From: Streptomyces ipomoeae 91-03
GTDB lineage: Bacteria; Actinomycetota; Actinomycetes; Streptomycetales; Streptomycetaceae
Reading direction: 5' to 3'
Length of the DNA: 63,261 nt
Assembly (NCBI RefSeq): GCF_000317595.1
Contig: NZ_AEJC01000537.1
Coordinates: forward strand, 1-63,261
Part shown: piece by piece, positions 1 to 7,692 of the stretch
Layout: each line of letters starts with the position of its first letter
Numbering within the stretch: position 1 is the first letter of the stretch
The notes under the pieces: model-generated
Databases searched by the model: none
Seen by the model: only the letters and a program-made list of their open reading frames with translations
What the model was told of the DNA's origin: nothing
Program-made: the position numbers and the translations under genes

Positions 1-3000
1 GTGTGGGGGTGGTGGTCGGGCGGGGGGTGGAGGTGGCGGTCGTGGTGCCGGTGCCGGTGCCGGTGGCGGTTACGGGTGAGATGGATGTGGTGGTTTTGGC
101 GAGGGTGGGGCGGAGTGGGGGTTCTGGGGTGCGTTGGATCGGTGTGGGGGTGGGTGCGGGCGTAGGGGCGGGGCTGTGTACGGGGGCGGGGGACGCGTGT
201 CGTTGGACGGCCGTCGGGATGGGGGACGTGTTCGGCCTCGCCGGGGGCGTCGGGGTTGCCGTCGGGGTGGTGCGGCTCAGTGGCGGTACGTGTGGCTGTG
301 CCTGTGCCGGGGATGTGGGGCGGTGGTCCTTGGGCGCGGGGCGGCGCAGGGGTACGGCGGCGGGGGACGTTCGGCGCTGGACGGTGGGGGGTGTTGTGGG
401 AGGCAGGGCTGGGGTCAGGGCGCGTGCGGGGGTGAGGGGGCGTATGGGAGGGGGTGCTGCGGGCGGTGTGAGGGCGCTGGTGCGGGGTGCCGTGACTGGG
501 GCGGGAGTGGCGGGGGCGGGTGTGGCTGGGCCGGGGGTGGGCTTCGGGGGTGTGTTTCGGGGAGTGGGGGTTGTCGCCCGTCGCGCCGGAGGCTGGACGG
601 TGGGGACTGAAGCGCTGGGGGTGGTACGGCGTGAGAGGGGTGCGGCGTCTGCGGGTGGGGCGGAGAGGGGGGCGCCGAGGAGGGAGCGTTGACGGGAGGC
701 CGGGGTGGTGGTGCGTTGGACCGGGGCGGGGGTGGGTGAGGACGTGGTCGGTCCGGTGGGGGCGGCTGGGGTGATGGGGGCGTTCCCGGTGAGGGGTGTG
801 TTTGCCGAGGCAGTGGTGGCGTGCGTGGGCGCCACGTGGCCTGGGGGCGGGGTGGTGTTCGGGGGCGCCACGTGGCCTGGAGGCGGGGTGGTGTTCGGGG
901 GCGCTGCCTGGCGTGAGGTCGGGGCGCCGAGGCCCATACGCCGGGTTCCGCCGGAAGCGGTGCGCTGCACGGGGTGTGTGGCTGCTGCGGACGGTGCGCC
1001 CGGTAGGGGCGCGGTGATGCCAGGGGTGGCCTGGGTGTTCTGATTCGGCCCGGGGAGGGGTGAGTTCGGGGTGCTGGACGGTGCGGCAGGGGCGGCCGGG
1101 AGCGGCGGGTCGCCGGCGACGGTCGCTGAACCGTCACCGCCAGGACGGACAACCGCCCTCTGGACCTGGGGCGCCGTGCCCGGACCGGGGGTCCCGCTGT
1201 TGGTGCCCGTCCTTGCGCTGGTGGGTGCGTTGGCAGGGCCGGCGGTGGTTCCACGCGGGGGCGCGGCAGGAACTCCGTGGTCCGCCACCGAACGAACGGC
1301 GCCGGGGGCCGGGTGGTGGGCACCGGTGGTCGCGGCTGCCGAGACGGGGACGGTTCCGGCGGGCTCGGCAGCCGTTGCGCTGGGGCGGGCCGTTGCCCGT
1401 TGGGCGTCGACTGCCGTGCCGCTGGGGGAAGCCGGTGTGCCGAGGGGGCCGGTGGTCGGTCGCCGGGCGCTGCCGATCACGGCCTCGCCGGGGCCGGCCG
1501 CCGGGCCGTGCGGACCGCTCACCGTCGCGCCGGGGGCGGCGACCGAGCGGTGCGGCCCGTTCGCTGCAAGGCCGGGGCGGGCGGGGGCGGCGGCCGACTC
1601 GGCTGCCGTACGGCTGGGGCTGGGGCTGGGTATGGCCCGTTGGACGGCGACCGATGCGTTGCTGGGGCCCGCCGTCGCCCTGTCGCCGGAGAGCTCCGGC
1701 GCCGTGCGGGGGTCGGTGACCGTTCCGGCGGGGTTGGTCGGTGTGCCGCTCGGGTCGGCCGTCGTTCGCTGGATGCCGACCACATTGGTGCCGGGGCCGG
1801 TGGCTGCTTGCTGGTTGTCGGTTACCGCGTTGCTGGGCTTGTTCGGTGTTGCGTTGTGGCGGCCTGGTGGTGTGTCGCGCCCGGTTCGGGTGGGCGTGGC
1901 CGGTGTGCGGCTGGGGTTGGTGGCTGCTCGCCGGATGTCGGCTGCCGTGTCGCTGGGGCCGCTCGTTCTCGCGTCGGGGCCGATTGCCGGTGCGCCGGAC
2001 GCCCGGGTGGGTCCGGCAGAGCTGGTCGGCGTGCCGGTCGGGTTGGTCGTCGTCCTCTGGATGCCGGCCACCGCATTACTCGGTCCGGCGGCGGGCGCGT
2101 CGGGGCCACCGGCCCCCCGGCCGGATGCGGGAGTCGTGCCTGTCGGCGTGGTTGCCGAGCTGCTGCTGAGGTCGGTCGTCGTGCGTCGGGGGCCGGCGAC
2201 CGCGTTGGCCGGGCCGGTCGGCGTGCCGCCGGGGGCGGTCGACGCCGGATGGGGAGTGGTCGATGGAGCGGCGGAGCTCTTCGGCGTTGCGCCGGGGTCG
2301 GCCGCCGTACGACGGGGATCGGTTGCCGCTCGTTGGACGTTGACCGTCGTACGGCTGGGGCCTGGGGCCATGTGACCAGGGGGCGCCGACGCGCCGGTGT
2401 CCGCCGCAGCGCGAACGGGGACGCTCGGCGCAGATGGTTCCCGTTGGACGTCGACGGTGGTGCGGATGCGGTCGTCTGCCGGGAGGGCGGGCCCAGCTGT
2501 CGTCCTGGGGGATGTCGGCGGTGTGACGCCGGCGCCGGGCGTGGTGCTGCCGGAGTCGGATGTCGCTCGCTGGATGCTGTTCGCCCCGCCGCCGGAGCGC
2601 GTCGACGAAGAGGAAGAGACGGAGTTCGACGCCGTACCGCCGACCGGGGCGTTCCCCGAAGCGGCCGAGGCGAGCAGGTCCGCGCTCGTCTCGGCCGAGT
2701 CGGCCAGGTCGGCCCTCGCAGCGGCGGAACCCGACGCCGTACCGCCTGGTCCCCCGTTCCCCGGAACGCCCGAAGCCTGTCGGCGCGCAGCCGGAAGCGT
2801 CCGGCGCTGCACGGCAGGTGTGGTGGGACCCTTGGTCAGCGGGGTCGGCCGGTGGGGGGTGGGCGACGGCGGTACGGGGGTGACCCGGGGGCCCGTCGGG
2901 CGGGTGGCCCGGATCGGGTGTGGGGCGCGCTGTATCGGCAGCTCGGCGGTGGCGGACGCGTTGACCGGCAGCGGAGGCTCGTCGTTTGCCACCGGCAGGG

Positions 3001-3481
3001 TGAGCGAGGGCGGTTCGAGCCCGGGGACCGGCCTTCCCGGCGTGGTGACCACGTCCTTGACCAGCCCGGCGGGGGCCTCGCGCAGGACGGCGTGGGACAA
3101 CGTCCCGGTGAAGGACGGGTTCTGCCAGGTCGTCAACCGACCCCCGAACCCGGCATCAGCGACCCCGCTCCGCCCGACGACAGCCCGCTGAATCGGCCCC
3201 AGGCCCATCCAACCGGCCACCGGAGCCACGCCGCCGGCCGAAGCCGCCGCGCCCGGCGAAGCCACGCCCCCGACGGAAGCGGCGCCGCCGACCTCCCCCA
3301 CTCCGGCCGCCGAAGCCACCCCGGCCCTCACCGCAGCCGTACCCACACTTGAGCCCGCACCCAAACCCGTGCCCGCCCCCGCATCGGCCGACCCGGCACC
3401 GGTCCTGTCCCGGCCCCGGTTCCGCCCCCGGGCCGTGCCGGTCCATGCCGTTCCGCTTCTCAGGCGGTCGAGGAAACCCAT
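1..3481 (-). CDS. eCIS-linked giant Pro/Thr/Ala-rich protein with repeated (V/I)QR motifs (3' end outside window)
   Basis: Starting at the ATG at 3481 the minus strand stays open to position 1, so at least 1160 residues are visible and the stop lies outside the window. A GGAGG sits just upstream, overlapping the end of the preceding small gene. The first 200 residues (starting MGFLDRLRSG) are the least repetitive part; the rest is a low-complexity chain of Pro, Thr, Ala, Gly and Ser. About fifteen exact VQR or IQR tripeptides, usually followed by A, R or T, occur near 3195, 2935, 2808, 2573, 2446, 2335, 2058, 1770, 1641, 1163, 970, 717, 377, 205 and 133. Degenerate copies (IRR, AQR) lie between them. 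No catalytic domain or membrane segment is visible. Position and the motif shared with the DUF4157 protein at 6518 tie it to the injection system; scaffold, cargo carrier or tape-measure-related roles are all inference. Confidence 0.72.
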   Translation of the reverse strand, partial: MGFLDRLRSGTAWTGTARGRNRGRDRTGAGSADAGAGTGLGAGSSVGTAAVRAGVASAAGVGEVGGAASVGGVASPGAAASAGGVAPVAGWMGLGPIQRAVVGRSGVADAGFGGRLTTWQNPSFTGTLSHAVLREAPAGLVKDVVTTPGRPVPGLEPPSLTLPVANDEPPLPVNASATAELPIQRAPHPIRATRPTGPRVTPVPPSPTPHRPTPLTKGPTTPAVQRRTLPAARRQASGVPGNGGPGGTASGSAAARADLADSAETSADLLASAASGNAPVGGTASNSVSSSSSTRSGGGANSIQRATSDSGSTTPGAGVTPPTSPRTTAGPALPADDRIRTTVDVQREPSAPSVPVRAAADTGASAPPGHMAPGPSRTTVNVQRAATDPRRTAADPGATPKSSAAPSTTPHPASTAPGGTPTGPANAVAGPRRTTTDLSSSSATTPTGTTPASGRGAGGPDAPAAGPSNAVAGIQRTTTNPTGTPTSSAGPTRASGAPAIGPDARTSGPSDTAADIRRAATNPSRTPATPTRTGRDTPPGRHNATPNKPSNAVTDNQQAATGPGTNVVGIQRTTADPSGTPTNPAGTVTDPRTAPELSGDRATAGPSNASVAVQRAIPSPSPSRTAAESAAAPARPGLAANGPHRSVAAPGATVSGPHGPAAGPGEAVIGSARRPTTGPLGTPASPSGTAVDAQRATARPSATAAEPAGTVPVSAAATTGAHHPAPGAVRSVADHGVPAAPPRGTTAGPANAPTSARTGTNSGTPGPGTAPQVQRAVVRPGGDGSATVAGDPPLPAAPAAPSSTPNSPLPGPNQNTQATPGITAPLPGAPSAAATHPVQRTASGGTRRMGLGAPTSRQAAPPNTTPPPGHVAPPNTTPPPGHVAPTHATTASANTPLTGNAPITPAAPTGPTTSSPTPAPVQRTTTPASRQRSLLGAPLSAPPADAAPLSRRTTPSASVPTVQPPARRATTPTPRNTPPKPTPGPATPAPATPAPVTAPRTSALTPPAAPPPIRPLTPARALTPALPPTTPPTVQRRTSPAAVPLRRPAPKDHRPTSPAQAQPHVPPLSRTTPTATPTPPARPNTSPIPTAVQRHASPAPVHSPAPTPAPTPTPIQRTPEPPLRPTLAKTTTSISPVTATGTGTGTTTATSTPRPTTTPT
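830..901. repeat. Two tandem 36-bp repeats inside the VQR-repeat gene
   Basis: Two copies of a 36-bp unit (830-865 and 866-901) differ at one base. The length is 12 codons, so on the minus strand it duplicates a 12-residue Pro/Thr-rich block without breaking the frame. It is the clearest recent duplication within the low-complexity gene. Confidence 0.85.
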
Positions 3482-3484
3482 CGG

Positions 3485-3643
3485 TCAGACCTCCGAGCCC
3501 GCGCGTGACACGAGGGTCGCGATCTGTTCGGTGTAGCGGCGGCGGTCCTGGTGTTCGAGGTCCAGGATCTCCTCCAGGCTCCAGTGGAAGTGGTAGGCGA
3601 CGTACGCGATCTCCTCGTGCAGCCGGTCGGTCGCGTACGTCAC
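3485..3643 (-). CDS. Small DUF6760-type eCIS protein
   Basis: A 52-residue protein starting at the GTG at 3643, which overlaps the stop of the upstream gene by 4 bp (GTGA), implying translational coupling. It is acidic and helical with many aromatic residues (AYVAYHFHWSLEEILDLEH), typical of the tiny conserved protein found between tail-tube/assembly genes and downstream eCIS genes in Streptomyces. A longer reading from 3703 would overlap the upstream gene by 60 bp and is less likely. Function is unknown; given its place, an assembly or chaperone role is plausible. Confidence 0.72.
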   Translation of the reverse strand: MTYATDRLHEEIAYVAYHFHWSLEEILDLEHQDRRRYTEQIATLVSRAGSEV

Positions 3644-4182
3644 GATTCCCCCAGGCGGCTCCCGCCGAGTTCGACCTCGAAGGGCTCGGAGCAGTGCGGG
3701 CACTCCACGGCGGCGCGGGTGTGGCCCTCGGCGTTGACCTGGCGGTAGAAGTCCTGCAGGAACGCCAGGTCGGAGGCGAACATGTTCTCCACGATCCCGT
3801 CGTGCACCATCGGCAGCGTGCCGAGCCGGGTGATGACCCGGCCCAGCAGCACCACCGACAGATACGCCGGGTTCTCCTGCACACGGACGTCGCGGAGCGG
3901 GATCAGCTCGTCCCGGGCCGTGGCGAGACGCATCACGCCCTCCCGGTGGACCGTCCCCGACTCGTCGACGTAACCGCGCGGCAGCTCGAACGGGAACTCC
4001 GTCCGCAGCCGTTGCGCCATCGGCGCGACGGCGGGAGCGGGAGAGGGCGCGGGGGCGGCCGACTGCCCCGGCCCGGCACCCGGACCGGGGCCCGGTCCCG
4101 GCGCCGTCCCCTCGGCCGCCGGTACGTCCACGATCGCGCCCGCGCCCGCCCCGGCGGCCGTACGCCCAGCCGTTCGCCGCAT
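3640..4182 (-). CDS. Phage-tail-assembly-type eCIS protein with CPHC motif
   Basis: 180 residues. Residues 1-55 are a flexible Gly/Pro/Ala stretch. From residue 56 onward there is a compact conserved domain (TEFPFELPRGYVD, then VMRLATARDELIPLRD and NPAYLSVVLLGRV), the pattern of tail-assembly proteins next to tube genes in actinobacterial contractile systems. A CPHC near the C-terminus could bind a metal, but only two cysteines are visible. The start codon overlaps the stop of the tube gene (TAATG) and the end overlaps the next start by 4 bp, so the genes are translated as a unit. Role is inferred from family and context: assembly or capping of the tube/sheath. Confidence 0.75.
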   Translation of the reverse strand: MRRTAGRTAAGAGAGAIVDVPAAEGTAPGPGPGPGAGPGQSAAPAPSPAPAVAPMAQRLRTEFPFELPRGYVDESGTVHREGVMRLATARDELIPLRDVRVQENPAYLSVVLLGRVITRLGTLPMVHDGIVENMFASDLAFLQDFYRQVNAEGHTRAAVECPHCSEPFEVELGGSRLGES

Positions 4183-4625
4183 TACTCGATGACCAGTTCT
4201 TCGAAGACGATGGTCACGGTCTCGGTGAGCGCGGCGGCCTCGCCGGCCTTCAGGGTGCTGGCGTCGACCTTGCTGCACCAGGCGTTGCGCATGTTGTACC
4301 GCTTCACCGGGTTGTTCTCGAAGTCCATCATGATGATGGAGGCGTTCTTGCGGGCCGAGGCCATCTGACCGGCGATCGAGTCGTTGATCCACTGCGTGAA
4401 CGAGGCCGACTGCGTCATACCGCGCACCACCGTGCACTGTCCGCTCTTCTGCACACCCGGCAGCAGGTTGACCTCGGGGCGGCCCTGCGCGGAGTTCTGC
4501 TGATAGGTGATGACGTCCTGTTCGAGGGTGAGGCCGCTGACCTCCGCGAGGTACTCGACCATCACCCCGTCGATCTGGAGGCCGAAGTTGTGTGAAGTGA
4601 GGCTGTCGGCCTGCATCAGGCTCAT
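4182..4625 (-). CDS. eCIS inner tail tube protein (T4 gp19-like)
   Basis: 147 residues, the usual length for a Hcp/gp19-fold tube subunit. The N-terminus (LTSHNFGLQIDGVMVEYLAEVSGL) and the beta-rich body ending in a TETVTIVFEELVIE strand match the phage tail region/gp19 family that builds the hexameric tube of contractile injection systems. An AAGGA lies about 11 nt upstream of the ATG. It sits directly downstream of the sheath gene, the standard order of these loci. It should polymerise in the cytoplasm inside the sheath and carry cargo in its lumen. Confidence 0.93.
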   Translation of the reverse strand: MSLMQADSLTSHNFGLQIDGVMVEYLAEVSGLTLEQDVITYQQNSAQGRPEVNLLPGVQKSGQCTVVRGMTQSASFTQWINDSIAGQMASARKNASIIMMDFENNPVKRYNMRNAWCSKVDASTLKAGEAAALTETVTIVFEELVIE

Positions 4626-4694
4626 GGGTTCGCTGTCCTTCTAGGCAAAGGGAGGAGTCACGGGGGCTGGGAGGGGGGCGGTTCCGGAGGCTTC

Positions 4695-6272
4695 CTACTC
4701 CTCCAGCTCCCCGCTCCCGCTGGAGAACTGGGCCAGCCGGAAGATCACGAACTCGGCGGGCTTGACCGGCGCGATGCCGATCTCGCAGATGACCCGGCCG
4801 AGGTCGACCGACTCCGGCGGGTTGGTCTCCTCGTCGCACTTGACGTAGTACGCCTCCTCGGGCCGCTGGCCGAAGAGGGCTCCGCCGCGCCACTCGTTGA
4901 CGAGGAACGCGGAGACATTGCGCCGGATGCGGGCCCACAGGGCGTGGTCGTTCGGCTCGAACACCACCCACTGGGTGCCGATGAGGATCGACTCCTCCAG
5001 GTAGTTGAAGTACCGGCGGATGTTGAGGTAGCGCCAGGCCGGGTCGGAGGACAGGGTGCGGGCGCCCCAGACACGGATGCCACGCCCGGGGAAGGCGCGG
5101 ATGCAGTTGACGCCGATGGGGTTGAGAAGGTCCTGCTCGCCCCGGGTGATCTGGAGTTCGAGGTCCACGGCACCGCGTACGACCTCGTTGGCGGGCGCCT
5201 TGTGCACACCGCGTTCGAAGTCGTTGCGGGCCCAGACGCCGGCGACATGGCCGCTCGGCGGGACCACCTTGGACTGGCCGGTGGCCGGGTCGAAGACCTT
5301 GATCCAGGGGTAGTAGAGGGCCGCGTACTTGGAGTCGTAGCCGGCGGTCTCCTGGCGCCAGACGCGGATCTGGCGGGCGTTGAGGCCGGGCGGCGGGTCG
5401 ATGACGGCGACCCGGTCGCCCATCAGTTCGCAGTGGGCGATGAGGCCGAGCTGGACCGCCTTGACGGCCTCCAGGTCGATCGCGCCGCGCTGGTAGGCGG
5501 CCATCAGATCGGGCACCGCGACCATGGAGATCTCGTCGACCGCCTCCAGACCGCCGAAGCCGGTGCGGTCGGCGGAGTCGCCGAGGTACTCGCGCGGGCC
5601 GGGGTGCGCCTCGCCCGACCCGGTGGGGGCGACGGGGACGGGGGCGGCGGGCGCCGCCAGGGCCACCGTCTGGTTGTCGGGGCGTACGAGCTGCGCGGCG
5701 GGCGCCGCCTCCGTGACCGAGATGAGCTTCGAGCGCTCCTTGACCTGGGTGACGACGTAGTTGCGGCCGCCCTTCTTGGCGGTCACGTCGAAGGTCTCGA
5801 CGGCCTTGTCGCCGTCCTTGACGATCAGCCGGAACCTTTCCGCCGGTCCCTCGCCCTCCGGGTCGGCGACCTCGACGCTGAGCGAGCCGCCCGCGATGGC
5901 GGCCACGCTGAAGGTACCCAGCTGCTTGGGCTCGCCCGGCGGAAGGGCCGCCGGAGCGGCGGAGCCGGTCACGGCGGCGGGGACGCCGGTGCCGGACGCG
6001 CCCTCGGCGATGCCGCCGACACGGACGACGTACGCGGCGCTGCCGCCGTTGTTGAAGAAGCCGTACACCGAGTGCGCGAGGTAGTACCCGTCGGTGAACT
6101 CGCCGAAGGCGGCGACGTACTGGGACCAGTTGGTCACCAGCGTCGGCTCGTTCAGCGGACCGGTCGGCGCCAGTCCGACGAAGGCCGCGACCGACGTGCC
6201 CACACCCTCGATGGGGCGCGAGCCGCTGGCCACCTCCTCGACGTATACGCCGGGCGACAGGTAGGACGGCAT
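4695..6272 (-). CDS. eCIS contractile tail sheath protein
   Basis: 525 residues starting at the ATG at 6272, preceded by GAGGAG about 8 nt upstream. The N-terminus (LSPGVYVEEVASGSRPIEGVGTSVAAFVG) is diagnostic of the phage tail sheath family, as is the C-terminal half (GVNCIRAFPGRGIRVWGARTL, ILIGTQWVVFEPND, and a C-terminal part with a PAEFVIFRLAQ strand). Between roughly residues 115 and 210 is a more variable Ala/Pro-rich insert, as expected for the surface-exposed domain. It forms the contractile outer cylinder round the tube. It starts the minus-strand structural run sheath-tube-assembly. Confidence 0.95.
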   Translation of the reverse strand: MPSYLSPGVYVEEVASGSRPIEGVGTSVAAFVGLAPTGPLNEPTLVTNWSQYVAAFGEFTDGYYLAHSVYGFFNNGGSAAYVVRVGGIAEGASGTGVPAAVTGSAAPAALPPGEPKQLGTFSVAAIAGGSLSVEVADPEGEGPAERFRLIVKDGDKAVETFDVTAKKGGRNYVVTQVKERSKLISVTEAAPAAQLVRPDNQTVALAAPAAPVPVAPTGSGEAHPGPREYLGDSADRTGFGGLEAVDEISMVAVPDLMAAYQRGAIDLEAVKAVQLGLIAHCELMGDRVAVIDPPPGLNARQIRVWRQETAGYDSKYAALYYPWIKVFDPATGQSKVVPPSGHVAGVWARNDFERGVHKAPANEVVRGAVDLELQITRGEQDLLNPIGVNCIRAFPGRGIRVWGARTLSSDPAWRYLNIRRYFNYLEESILIGTQWVVFEPNDHALWARIRRNVSAFLVNEWRGGALFGQRPEEAYYVKCDEETNPPESVDLGRVICEIGIAPVKPAEFVIFRLAQFSSGSGELEE

Positions 6273-6517
6273 GCTCTGCTCTCCTCGGGGTACGAGACAG
6301 GTCGCTTCCACCCTCACGCGCGAAGCGCGGCCGTCGAAACGTCCTCCGGTACCTGTTCGGGGGCACCGCTGTTGCCCGTACGGGCAAGTCGTCCCCTCTC
6401 GTCTCCCGGTGTCTGCCCGTGGAGCCGCGCGAGCTGCCCGTGCGGCTGCCCCCGTGGTCCTTCCCGTGCCCGGCGCGTGCCCGTAAGGCTGGTGGACCAG
6501 CCGTGGAGGGGAGAGCC
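6273..6517. other. Divergent promoter region between sheath and cargo genes
   Basis: 245 bp between the divergent starts of the sheath gene and the DUF4157 cargo gene. It must hold both promoters. I see no confident -10/-35 pair or long palindrome. Confidence 0.5.
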
Positions 6518-7684
6518 GTGCGCGCACAGGAAGAACGCACCGACAAGTCCGGCGACAAGGCCGGAAGTCGGGGCGGCGTCCGTCGGACCGGGTCGGCGGG
6601 CACGCCCGCCGAGCGACTCCTGGCCCTGCAGCGCTCCGCGGGCAACGCCGCCGTGGCACGGGCCGTCGCGGAGCAGCGCCACCAGCACGACGCGCACTGC
6701 GGCCACGGCCCGGCGGTTCAGCGTTCCGCGGTGCACCAGGTGCTGCGGTCCCCCGGCCGGCCACTCGACGAGCCGCTGCGCACCGAGATGGAGGGCCGGT
6801 TCGGCGGCGCCGACTTCAGCGACGTACGCGTCCACACGGACACGGTCGCCCAGCGGTCCGCCACCGAGATCGGCGCGCGGGCCTACACCTCCGGCAGCCA
6901 TGTGGTGCTCGGCCCGGGCGGTACGGACAAGCACACCCTCGCCCATGAGCTGACGCACGTCCTCCAGCAGCGGCGAGGGTCCGTCCCCGGTACCGACAAC
7001 GGCAGCGGGCTGCGGGTCAGCAGCCCCGACGACCACGCGGAGCGGGAGGCGGAGGCCAACGCCCACAGGGTGATGTCCGCCCCCGTGCAGCGCATGGCCA
7101 CGGACGAGCCGTCGGCCACCGCCCCGGAATCCCCGGAACCGTTCGTCGGCGACAGTGTGCAACGGGTGTACACCGGCGCTCCGTACGTGACCTACGGCGC
7201 CCTGCACAACGGCGCGGGGAGCTACATGAAGGCGGAACTTCACCCGGGGCGGATCCCCCCGGGATCCTCCCCGAGGGTGAAGCCGCAGTGGTGGCCGAGG
7301 GCGGGCACCGGCGCCACGGCGGACTGGTTCGCCGCCCAGATGGTGCAGGGACACCTGCTCAACGAGAACCTCGGCGGCCCCGGAAACACCCTCGACAACC
7401 TCACCCCGCTGACCAAGACCGGCAACAGCAACCACCTTCACATGGCCGAAGCCCAGGTGAAGAAGGAAATCAACAACGGCAACATCGTCGAGTACGAGGT
7501 GAAGGCGGTCTACGGCCGGGTGACCGGAGCCGGACTCGGCGCCACCGGTGCCGTCGCCGCGGACATCGACGCCAATTACGCCACCAAGATCCCGGAACGA
7601 CTGGAAGCGTCAACCACCGTGTACGACACACAAGGCAACTGGCTCTACGGCGAGAGCTGGATCGTCCACAACGAGAAGCACTGA
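6518..7684 (+). CDS. DUF4157 eCIS core-domain cargo with nuclease-like C-terminal domain
   Basis: 388 residues from the GTG at 6518, chosen because GGAGGGGAG lies 5-13 nt upstream. Near residue 36 there is the LQRSAGN motif typical of eCIS-associated cargo. Residues about 85-165 are the DUF4157 domain: FGADFSDVRVHTD-like sequence, then AHELTHVLQQ with an HExxH at 143-147. VQR tripeptides follow the first motif and separate the domains (PAVQRS, PVQRMA, SVQRVY). The last ~150 residues contain GHLLNENLGGPGNTLDNLTP then NSNHLHMAE, a pattern like DNA/RNA non-specific endonuclease or toxin nuclease folds. The DRGH Asp-Arg pair is missing, so nuclease activity is only a guess. Most likely a loaded effector of the injection system; transcribed with the membrane protein 8 bp downstream. 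Confidence 0.82.
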   Translation: MRAQEERTDKSGDKAGSRGGVRRTGSAGTPAERLLALQRSAGNAAVARAVAEQRHQHDAHCGHGPAVQRSAVHQVLRSPGRPLDEPLRTEMEGRFGGADFSDVRVHTDTVAQRSATEIGARAYTSGSHVVLGPGGTDKHTLAHELTHVLQQRRGSVPGTDNGSGLRVSSPDDHAEREAEANAHRVMSAPVQRMATDEPSATAPESPEPFVGDSVQRVYTGAPYVTYGALHNGAGSYMKAELHPGRIPPGSSPRVKPQWWPRAGTGATADWFAAQMVQGHLLNENLGGPGNTLDNLTPLTKTGNSNHLHMAEAQVKKEINNGNIVEYEVKAVYGRVTGAGLGATGAVAADIDANYATKIPERLEASTTVYDTQGNWLYGESWIVHNEKH

Positions 7685-7692
7685 TCGCCGAC

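Noticed and set aside
3..3352. Several long plus-strand open frames (200-690 residues) opposite the VQR protein
   Set aside because: They are low-complexity Gly/Val/Arg chains that exist because the minus-strand gene has strong third-position GC bias; none has domains or a ribosome site.
4941..6953. 669-residue plus-strand frame antisense to the sheath gene
   Set aside because: Mirror of the sheath gene; no start signal or domain.
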